A DNA stretch of 32,101 nucleotides, taken from NCBI GenBank assembly GCA_028874905.1, contig JAPPGZ010000055.1, forward strand, positions 1 through 32,101, written 5' to 3'. A program made the translations under genes and the position numbers. Below the pieces are notes generated by a model, which was not told the origin of the DNA, did no database searches, and saw only the letters and a program-made list of their open reading frames with translations. The number at the start of each line of letters is the position of its first letter. Within the stretch, counting starts at the first letter, position 1. Shown here piece by piece: positions 24,809 to 32,101 of the stretch. Origin of the DNA: Gemmatimonadota bacterium. Its GTDB lineage: Bacteria; Gemmatimonadota; Gemmatimonadetes; Longimicrobiales; Gaopeijiaceae.

Positions 24809-25969
24809 TCACCTCCGCTCCCTTTCCAACCTGACCAGGTACTGTTCGTCCGTCTCGGCCCTTTCCCGCGCCGTGTAGAAAACGCCCGGGGGACCGAATG
24901 CCGTGGGGAAGCCGGGAGGGTCGAGCAGGCGTCGAGATTCCCCTGAGGCGAGCGAAACCACGAAGACCTCGAACTCCTGGCGTGACTCGGTCCACGCCCT
25001 GAGCCAAACGTGACCATCGGGATCCACAATAAGCCCCCTCCAGCGCCACAGGAGCGTCGGCTCCCGCGGCTCTGGCATCTCGCGGCCACCGAGGTTGATC
25101 ACGCTCAAGTCTGAACGGAGCTCCCCGAACTCGGGCACCTCCCACTCTGGAAGAGCAATCGAATCCGTCCGCAACGTGGTCAGGTCGACTACCCAGAGGG
25201 ATTGCCTTCCGCCATCCGAAACGACGATGCAGTTCTCATGTCGCGCCCAGTAAGGGTGTGACTCCCTCTTGTGAGGGTTGCGAAAACGATCGTCGGGGGT
25301 GCGCGTGAAGACGAAGCGTTCCCAGAGGAGTTCGCGCCGGTCCGGCTCCGGGCGCGTCGCCTTCCACAGTTGAAGGCGTCGGCTGCCGGCATCCACCGAG
25401 TCCACCCCAAAGATCACCTGGTCCTGGTCCACAGGCGTTACGAACTGCACCCCGCTGATGAACACGGTGCGGGTTGGCACCAGCGTGGACCACCGGAACT
25501 CTCCTTCGGGATCGAAGGACGCCACATCGTTGCGATCATAGACGACAAGGTTGCGTCCATCGAATGCCACATGTCCCTCGGCGATGTCGTCTATCCAGGA
25601 GACGGGGACGGCCCACTCGAACTCGCCGGGGCCTTCGCCTTGCCGCCCGAATGCGTAGCGCTCCTCCAGATCACCCGACAGGTGGACGATGCGCGGTCGC
25701 AACTGGTCGTAGAGAAACAGGCTGTCGCCCGCCGCGGTCAGGCCGCCGTAGGACCCGATCCACTCCTCCTCGCCGTCCAGGCCATAGCTGTGGGTCTCAC
25801 GGTAGGATTCGGCCAGCCAGCGTGACTCGGGGGCTGACACTCCGCACGATAGCGGGGTGACCTGGCCCAGGGCCGGCGTGCTCGCGCCCACCAACGCCGC
25901 GGCCACAATCACTGCCCATGCCGCCGACAGACGGCGCATCGAGACGAGTTCGATTCTGGTCGCGATCAT
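24809..25969 (-). CDS. secreted six-bladed beta-propeller-like protein
   Basis: A 386-residue protein with an export signal (MRRLSAAWAVIVAAALVGA..., cleavage near ALGQ) and repeated beta-strand units such as DSLFLYDQLRPRIVHLSGD and AFDGRNLVVYDRNDVASFDPEGEF. The motif GRQGEGPGEF is typical of 6-bladed propeller proteins that are common in Gemmatimonadota and Bacteroidetes (family knowledge). No catalytic residues are evident. ATG 25969 lies 3 nt after the upstream amidohydrolase stop, with GAGAGG just before it. An internal ATG at 25939 would give a more compact signal peptide. Translational coupling to the truncated amidohydrolase is likely. Ligand unknown. Confidence 0.7.
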   Translation of the reverse strand: MIATRIELVSMRRLSAAWAVIVAAALVGASTPALGQVTPLSCGVSAPESRWLAESYRETHSYGLDGEEEWIGSYGGLTAAGDSLFLYDQLRPRIVHLSGDLEERYAFGRQGEGPGEFEWAVPVSWIDDIAEGHVAFDGRNLVVYDRNDVASFDPEGEFRWSTLVPTRTVFISGVQFVTPVDQDQVIFGVDSVDAGSRRLQLWKATRPEPDRRELLWERFVFTRTPDDRFRNPHKRESHPYWARHENCIVVSDGGRQSLWVVDLTTLRTDSIALPEWEVPEFGELRSDLSVINLGGREMPEPREPTLLWRWRGLIVDPDGHVWLRAWTESRQEFEVFVVSLASGESRRLLDPPGFPTAFGPPGVFYTARERAETDEQYLVRLERERR

Positions 25970-25972
25970 CCC

Positions 25973-27967
25973 TCACCTCTCCCGCTGAAAGTACATCGCC
26001 GGCGCCGCCACCGGCCCCGGATACACCCGCGCCGCGTCCTTGCCGTCATACACCACCCCGTTCTTCACCACATACACGATCTGTTGCGAGTTGCGGATGT
26101 CGTCCAGCGGGTTCGCGCCCAGCACCACCAGATCCGCCAGCTTGCCGGCTTCGATCGACCCGAGATCCGCACCCAGGCCATGGTAAACGGCCGCGTTCCG
26201 GGTCGCCGTCTGCAGCGCGTCCATCGGCGAAAAGCCACCCTGGACGAACAGCTCCATCTCCCAGTGCATGTCGCGCCCCGGCATCTGGCCGTGGCCGCCC
26301 GCGTTGATGAGCACGCCCGCGTCGAAGAGGCGCTTCATCGCGGCCACCATCTCGGGCGAATACAGGTCGTCGTCCCAGAAGTGCGTGACCCGGCGGAACC
26401 GGCCGCGCAGCCGCTCTTCCGTGCTGAAGCGCAGCAGCTTCTCGTCTTCCCAGTAGCGCTGTGACTGGTCGAAGTACGCCTGGCCGACCGGGCCGTTGTA
26501 GACGACCAGCAGCGTGGGCGTCACGCCGGTCCCGCTCGCGCGGAAGAGCTCGATCACATCGTCATAGAGGGGCGTCAGCCCCATCGTGTGCTCCAGCCCG
26601 GTCACGCCGTCGACGATCTGCGTGAAGTTCATCTGGGGAATCGCGGCCGTCTCGGACAGCACGTTCAGCCCGCGCGCTCGCGCCGCGGTGATCAGCTGGT
26701 GGCGGTCGGAGCGGGTGAAGTTGACATAATCCTTGAGCGCGGTAATCCCCATGTCGCGGCTGTAGCTGGCGTGCTGGTCGGCGTCGTTGTACGAGGCGAT
26801 GGGGCGGTAGGTGCGCGGGCGGTACTCGCGGATGCCATACATGGGAGCGCCGACCGAGAGCATCCGTGGGCCGTCCATGCGGCCGGACCGGATCATGTCG
26901 CTGACCCAGGGCTCCTTCTCCTCCGAGCCGTAGAGCTCGTAGAGCGTGGTGACCCCGTGGGCCAGCGAGCCGGTGACGCCGGGAAGCCGCTGCTCGATCA
27001 GCTGCGTCGTCGCGAGCTGCCCGACCGAGTGTGCGTGCGCGTCCACGAGGCCAGGTATGACGGTGTGACCCGCGAGCTCGAACACGCGCGCTTCCGCAGG
27101 CACGACGACATGGGGTCCCACCTCCGCGATGCGATGTCCCCGTACGAGGATCGTCGCACTCTCCAGAACACTTCGCTCTTCGTCCATCGTGATTACGCGG
27201 GCATTGGTCAGCGCAATGGTCGTACCGGGCAGCGCCACCTCGAAGCGGACCGTCATGTCGGTCGTCCGGGTGCCGTCGGTGCCGGCCAGGATGTCGTCGA
27301 GCGCCTTCTCGTGGAAGGTGCCTCCCCGCGGCCACGACACGGTCGCCGCGTCCGACCAGGCCATGCTCGCGCCGTCGGACGGGTCGATGCGTCTGGCGAA
27401 GCCGATGCCGTCGTAGGCCGAGATCGTGACGGGCCTGCCGATCCATTCGAAGGGGGTAACGAAGCTGCGCTGGTATTCGCGGAACGCGATCCAGCCCAGG
27501 TCCGGCGAAAGGACTGCGCGTTCGGCGTGCGGGAAGCGGTAGAGCGTGGTCTTGCCGGTGCCGTCGGGGCGGATGCGGCGCAGCACCAGCGTGTCGGCGC
27601 TCAGGCCGGGGTTGGGTGCGATATTGCCCAGGACGAACTCGGTGTAGTAGAGCCACTCGCCGGCCTCGTCGAAGCGGACGGTGTGCGGCGCGCGCCCCTG
27701 TGCCATCACGCTGCCGCCCACATCGGTGACCGTGCGTTCGGTCCCGTCCTCCACCAGGACGAGTTCGAACTCCGTCTCCTCCTCGATGCGGGCACCGTTG
27801 ATGAGGCCGCCGGCGCCGCGGATGAAGGCCAGCGTGCCGTCGCGACCCGGCGTCAGCGACATGTACTGGGAGGGGCGGGATGACACTTCGGTCGCTGCGC
27901 CGCCCGCGAGTGGCCGGCGGTGGACGGCTCCCAGGTCCGCGTCGGTCCAGGTCGCGTAGGCGGACGG
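25973..27967 (-). pseudogene. propeller-amidohydrolase, 5'-truncated
   Basis: This is a homologue of the 1160-residue enzyme at 9687-13169 but lacks its signal peptide and about the first 500 residues. The homologous frame can be followed upstream of GTG 27886 (SAYATWTDADLGAVHRRPLAGG, aligning with YTSWDDVDGGHVWKVPARGG of the other protein). It ends abruptly at an in-frame TAG (27968-27970), so the break is real and not a start-site choice. The catalytic half looks intact: HAH in GLVDAHAHS, Lys in ALKDY, GLEHTMG, NAGGHGQMPGRDMHWEME. From GTG 27886 it would be a 637-residue protein without export signal. The break is about 10 bp from the structured element B. Confidence 0.75.
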
Positions 27968-27977
27968 CTAAAGGCCA

Positions 27978-28036
27978 GAATCAAGGCAGGAGATCACGTA
28001 AGTCTAACTGGGACTGCACGATCTGCCACTCCTGCC
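27978..28036 (+). repeat. 59-bp structured element, copy B
   Basis: This is the inverted partner of copy A (7003-7061): 45 of 59 positions match without gaps, with a 23-nt identical core at 28006-28028. The stem here is GGCAGGAG (27985-27992) with CTCCTGCC (28029-28036). Three base pairs differ from copy A and all are compensated. An internal AGTC/GACT pairing is again possible. The element starts about 10 bp beyond the broken end of the amidohydrolase gene and lies on the opposite strand to it, the same relation copy A has to the TPR gene. Confidence 0.7.
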
Positions 28037-28070
28037 GTCTGATCGGACCTTGCTGGATCGTGCCGCATGA

Positions 28071-28112
28071 GCGGGAAAACCGGAGCTAATCGGCGGGAAA
28101 CCCGGTAGCTTA
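28071..28112. repeat. imperfect tandem repeat, 22-bp period
   Basis: GCGGGAAAACCGGAGCTAA is followed 22 bp later by GCGGGAAACCCGGTAGCTTA. It lies in the 115-bp gap between element B and the nuclease-like gene. It may be debris at a recombination junction or a protein-binding array of two units. No open frame crosses it convincingly. Confidence 0.4.
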
Positions 28113-28151
28113 GGATCTTTGATTCCCAAGCTCACGGATCGTCGCGGCCGC

Positions 28152-28835
28152 CTACAACGGATGGGGTTCCCATGAGGACTGGTCGTCCTTCATCCGGTAG
28201 TGTGTCACATGCGAACTGACCAGAAGGCTCGGGTCCAGTGGATGCTTGGCGAACGGGTTGTGGTACACAGCCAGATCGTGCTCGGGGTCCGGCCCGCCCA
28301 GACCGAAAGGAACCGGGACGCCATCGAATAGGTCGCGCAGCACGGCGATGCAGGACACCGATGTGTTCATCTTCGGAGTCAGCTTCTTGCCGGGACCTGG
28401 GCGTTCGCGGATGGGAATTGGCGAGCCCTGATCCGTCGGAACGTAGTACTCGATGACATCCAGACCGCGCATGGCGGTGAGCACGGCGTAGTGGCCGTCG
28501 TGCAGTGTGCACGGGGTGCGGTTGTACACGACCAACATCCCCGGGTCGGATGGTCCAAGCGCCTTCAGCTGATTGTTGGCCTTCGGGATCACCTCACGCA
28601 GCCGCTGTCCGGGCTTGCCACCCAGCACTCCCGAGCCCCTTCCCTGCGCTGCCTCCCGTTCCCCCGGATTGGGATCGAATTGCTTCACCTCCACGACGAT
28701 ACCAGAACCATCCCCCAAACCGACGACGAAGTCGGGCACCTTGCTACCCTGGGCCACGGAGTGCTCGTCGATCCTTTCGACACGCCAGCCTTGAGACTTG
28801 CCGAACCGGAAAAATAGTTCTTCGGACTCGGTCAT
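28152..28835 (-). CDS. PD-(D/E)XK nuclease-like hypothetical protein
   Basis: A 227-residue soluble protein. The N-terminal half has a plausible nuclease core: PDF at 34-36, then IVVEVKQFD at 46-54 with Glu49 and Lys51, matching a PD-(D/E)XK arrangement. A strand MLVVYNRT (about residue 100) follows, as in restriction endonuclease-like folds. The C-terminal half is not recognised. AGGA lies about 6 nt before ATG 28835. It is the third leftward gene after hsdR and the GmrSD-like gene, 128 bp behind the latter, so a defence role is likely. It could also be an inactive or structural homologue; no partner domain is visible. Confidence 0.6.
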   Translation of the reverse strand: MTESEELFFRFGKSQGWRVERIDEHSVAQGSKVPDFVVGLGDGSGIVVEVKQFDPNPGEREAAQGRGSGVLGGKPGQRLREVIPKANNQLKALGPSDPGMLVVYNRTPCTLHDGHYAVLTAMRGLDVIEYYVPTDQGSPIPIRERPGPGKKLTPKMNTSVSCIAVLRDLFDGVPVPFGLGGPDPEHDLAVYHNPFAKHPLDPSLLVSSHVTHYRMKDDQSSWEPHPL

Positions 28836-28963
28836 CCGGTGTCCTGCCTCGCATATGAAGGGTTCCGAGTGGTCCCAGAGACCAAAGATAACGGGAACCC
28901 CGTATCCACCGCAGTCGGAGTCGGGCGCTCAGTCGCCACCGGCACTTGACCGCGCCGAGCGCG

Positions 28964-30889
28964 TCATACCGTCCCCCCGTCGCCTACCGCTACCCCCTCA
29001 GGCGGACCGATGCGTTCCGGCGTCGGGGACTTCTCCCCGTCAAGATCGAGTCGAGATGGATTCCACACCCAATCGGCGATTCTGATGTACAGTTCCTGTC
29101 GCTCCGCTAGTTGCTCGGGGCCGAATGATTCGTAGGCGCGAAACGGCAAGCTGGTCCGGTCCAGAAGGCGTTGGAAGGCGGGCAGATTCTTGTAGGCGAG
29201 TGGGTGGAGGCTCCGGGCGAGGAGGTTTTGGCCGTGCGACAGATAGGCATCCCTCTTCGCCTCGTAAGGGGCGTCACCAATGCTCTGATTCACGCCGCGC
29301 TGGAGGAGGAGCAGACCTCCAAGCCTGTTGCGCTCGGTCTCGAACTCGCTCGGATGGGCGAACCAGTCCGTGAACCGGTCGTAATGGTCCGCCCAGATGT
29401 GCTCGATTTCGAACGGTCGTGCCCGTCCTCGCGATGTCAAATCCCGAAAGCTCGACGATAGGCCGCACTGTGTCTCCACCCAGTGCGTCAGTCGGGCGAG
29501 GATGTGCTTCACCTGTCGGTAGTTCTGATGGTGCAGTCGGAAGCCCGGCTCACGGTCGAAGCGCTCCTGCTGCTCGTCCAGTTGCCCGAGTAGGAACTCT
29601 GACAAGCTGCCAGTGTCCCTCCCGCGCAACTCTCGCGTCAGGGTGAACAGCGTGTACCTGACCGACGAGTAGCTTACCGTGCGAAAGTTCCACACCCGGC
29701 GTGCGAGCCAGATGTCGAGGAAATCGGCCACGAGCGCGACCTTCCGCCGGATCTCCCCGGCATCGTCGTCCGGTGAGAGAGAGGCAAGCAACGCTTGGGT
29801 CTGGAGAGTGAAGCCTCGGTCCTCATTGTAGTAGACGGATTCCCAGCCGGGTGTCAGGTCGCGAGCGGCCGTGCGGATCTCGATTGAGCGGCGAGCGTAG
29901 AAGTCCAAGTCGCGGGAGACGAACCGGACGAAAGCGTCGGGCTCGATCAGCCCAAGGTGCTGGCGCTGGTCGCGCACCCAGCGATGAAATTCGGAGCCGA
30001 TGCGCTCGTAGTCGCGATTCTCCGCTCCCTTCCGCCCAGCCCGGATGGTCTCGGCGTGCCGGGCACGGAGCCAGTTCTTGAAGAAGTCTACGTCTTCCTC
30101 ATCGCCCATTTCCTTCAGGCGCTGCATGTGCTCCTTCCAAGTCTCGTTCACGGAACGCTGGTCGTCCTCTTGACGGACGTTGGCCAGGACGTAGCCCTTG
30201 AGCATCTCCGGCAGGCTCAAGCTCAGGCCCCGGTCGTTCATCGTCTCAAAGATCGTGTAGGCGTCCTCATCCGATAACGCTTCAATCTCGACGAGGTGTA
30301 CGTTCTCCAGCAGCCAGTCCACGAAATAGGGAAGTGCGGATTCCGTTACCTCTTCGGGCAGGTGGTCCGCGATATTGCCGTAGCGGGCGGCGATGTTGCG
30401 GACGGACTCGCTCTCGCCGTTCGCCTCAATCGGTGCTCCAGCCATCAGTCTCTGCATCACTTCAACCCGGTCGGGGACATCGAGGTTGAAGCTCTTTCGC
30501 CCGTATTTCTCCGAGTAGATGAGATTTTGGACGTCAACGCGCTCGTCTCGGCCCTCCTGTAGCCGGTGGAGGTGGATCAAGAGGAGCGTCAGAGTTGTAA
30601 GGCGCTGCTGTCCGTCCACGACGAATCGCTGTCCCCGCTTGTGGCTGATGACGATTGAGCCGAGGAAGTAGTGGCCATACCCCTCGACCTCGTGGCGGGA
30701 ATGGCTATGCTCGTACGAATCGAGGAACTTTCCCGTCAGGTCATCAATCAGTTCTCGGACCTGCCGCTCCTTCCATGCGTACTCCCGCTGGTAGAAATCA
30801 ATGGCGTACTTGGCCTTGTCGAGCAGCTCTCGGACTGTGCGGGCGCGTCCGTCGATGGTAGAGGGGCGAGCCCTGGCCGGTCGTGTCAC
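28964..30889 (-). CDS. DUF262/DUF1524 GmrSD-like type IV restriction protein
   Basis: A 641-residue fusion. The N-terminal DUF262 domain has YQREYAW (33-39) and DGQQRLT (92-98), the signature of the ParB-like NTP-hydrolysing half. The C-terminal DUF1524 HNH nuclease half has EIEHIWA (494-500), RNRLGGL (about 520-526) and NQS (about 531). The family includes GmrSD and BrxU, which cut modified phage DNA using NTPs. GTG 30889 is supported by AGGAGGG 7 nt upstream. It follows hsdR by 46 bp on the same strand, so the two may be co-transcribed. It could restrict modified DNA that escapes type I restriction. Confidence 0.88.
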   Translation of the reverse strand: MTRPARARPSTIDGRARTVRELLDKAKYAIDFYQREYAWKERQVRELIDDLTGKFLDSYEHSHSRHEVEGYGHYFLGSIVISHKRGQRFVVDGQQRLTTLTLLLIHLHRLQEGRDERVDVQNLIYSEKYGRKSFNLDVPDRVEVMQRLMAGAPIEANGESESVRNIAARYGNIADHLPEEVTESALPYFVDWLLENVHLVEIEALSDEDAYTIFETMNDRGLSLSLPEMLKGYVLANVRQEDDQRSVNETWKEHMQRLKEMGDEEDVDFFKNWLRARHAETIRAGRKGAENRDYERIGSEFHRWVRDQRQHLGLIEPDAFVRFVSRDLDFYARRSIEIRTAARDLTPGWESVYYNEDRGFTLQTQALLASLSPDDDAGEIRRKVALVADFLDIWLARRVWNFRTVSYSSVRYTLFTLTRELRGRDTGSLSEFLLGQLDEQQERFDREPGFRLHHQNYRQVKHILARLTHWVETQCGLSSSFRDLTSRGRARPFEIEHIWADHYDRFTDWFAHPSEFETERNRLGGLLLLQRGVNQSIGDAPYEAKRDAYLSHGQNLLARSLHPLAYKNLPAFQRLLDRTSLPFRAYESFGPEQLAERQELYIRIADWVWNPSRLDLDGEKSPTPERIGPPEGVAVGDGGTV

Positions 30890-30935
30890 GTTACATCCCT
30901 CCTGAAGGTGTCGGTCTCGAATCTCTGTCGCAGAA

Positions 30936-32101
<1,166 letters not shown>

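Noticed and set aside
26588..27883. A 431-codon plus-strand frame opposite the truncated amidohydrolase
   Set aside because: It is antisense to clear homology and has no start signal.
28001..28036. Integron attC site, because the minus strand of copy B contains GTTAGAC
   Set aside because: Copy A has GTTGACT at that position, no paired RYYYAAC box lies at the other end, and no integrase or cassette array is present.
27979..28089. A CTICHSC-containing reading of element B (also CTICHPC in copy A), resembling a heme or zinc site
   Set aside because: The same 23-nt core is conserved in all frames. This frame has no good start in either copy and its sequences diverge right after the core, so a peptide is less likely than a structured element.

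Overview
The window is GC-rich bacterial chromosome, apparently around two thirds G+C by eye. Enzymes fused to TolB-like propellers, adjacent CocE-type hydrolases, a membrane-anchored TPR protein and a GEGPGEF-type propeller protein together suggest a Gemmatimonadota-like (or Acidobacteriota-like) organism. This is inferred from gene style only; there is no rRNA or other marker gene to confirm it.

There are three blocks. Block 1 (about 1-6.6 kb, all minus strand) is defence-like: a 76-residue protein, a ClpP-fold SDH-type serine peptidase, and a type III restriction-modification pair. The methylase (mod) gene has an in-frame amber codon nine codons before its DPPY catalytic motif. Block 2 (about 7.3-27.97 kb) is mainly secreted hydrolases. 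It starts with a membrane TPR protein. Next come two divergent gene sets that share a 94-bp intergenic region: leftward, aspartyl protease-like lipoprotein, M23 peptidase, penicillin acylase and propeller-amidohydrolase; rightward, two CocE/NonD hydrolases, a polytopic membrane protein and a His-rich anchored protein. Finally there is a leftward pair, a propeller protein and a second amidohydrolase that has lost its 5' part. Block 3 (about 28.15 kb to the end, minus strand) is defence again: a C-terminal HsdR fragment, a GmrSD-like DUF262/DUF1524 protein and a PD-(D/E)XK nuclease-like protein.

The two junctions between the hydrolase block and the defence blocks carry the least expected signal. 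A 59-bp element occurs at 7003-7061 (minus) and 27978-28036 (plus), in inverted orientation. The copies share a 23-nt identical core. They are bracketed by an 8-bp stem in which three base pairs differ between copies and all three changes are compensated. The right copy begins about 10 bp from the point where the second amidohydrolase gene is cut off. A separate 21-bp dyad (arms ACCCTGACGT/ACGTCAGGGT) lies next to the left copy, with a 13-nt half-copy downstream and a near-identical copy at 9667-9687.

The hydrolases probably act outside the cytoplasm on peptides, N-acyl compounds or esters, since most have signal peptides or lipoprotein signals. The defence genes are typical restriction components, plus two less familiar proteins (the SDH peptidase with its small partner, and the 227-residue nuclease-like protein). 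No CRISPR array, tRNA, rRNA, transposase or integrase was recognised.
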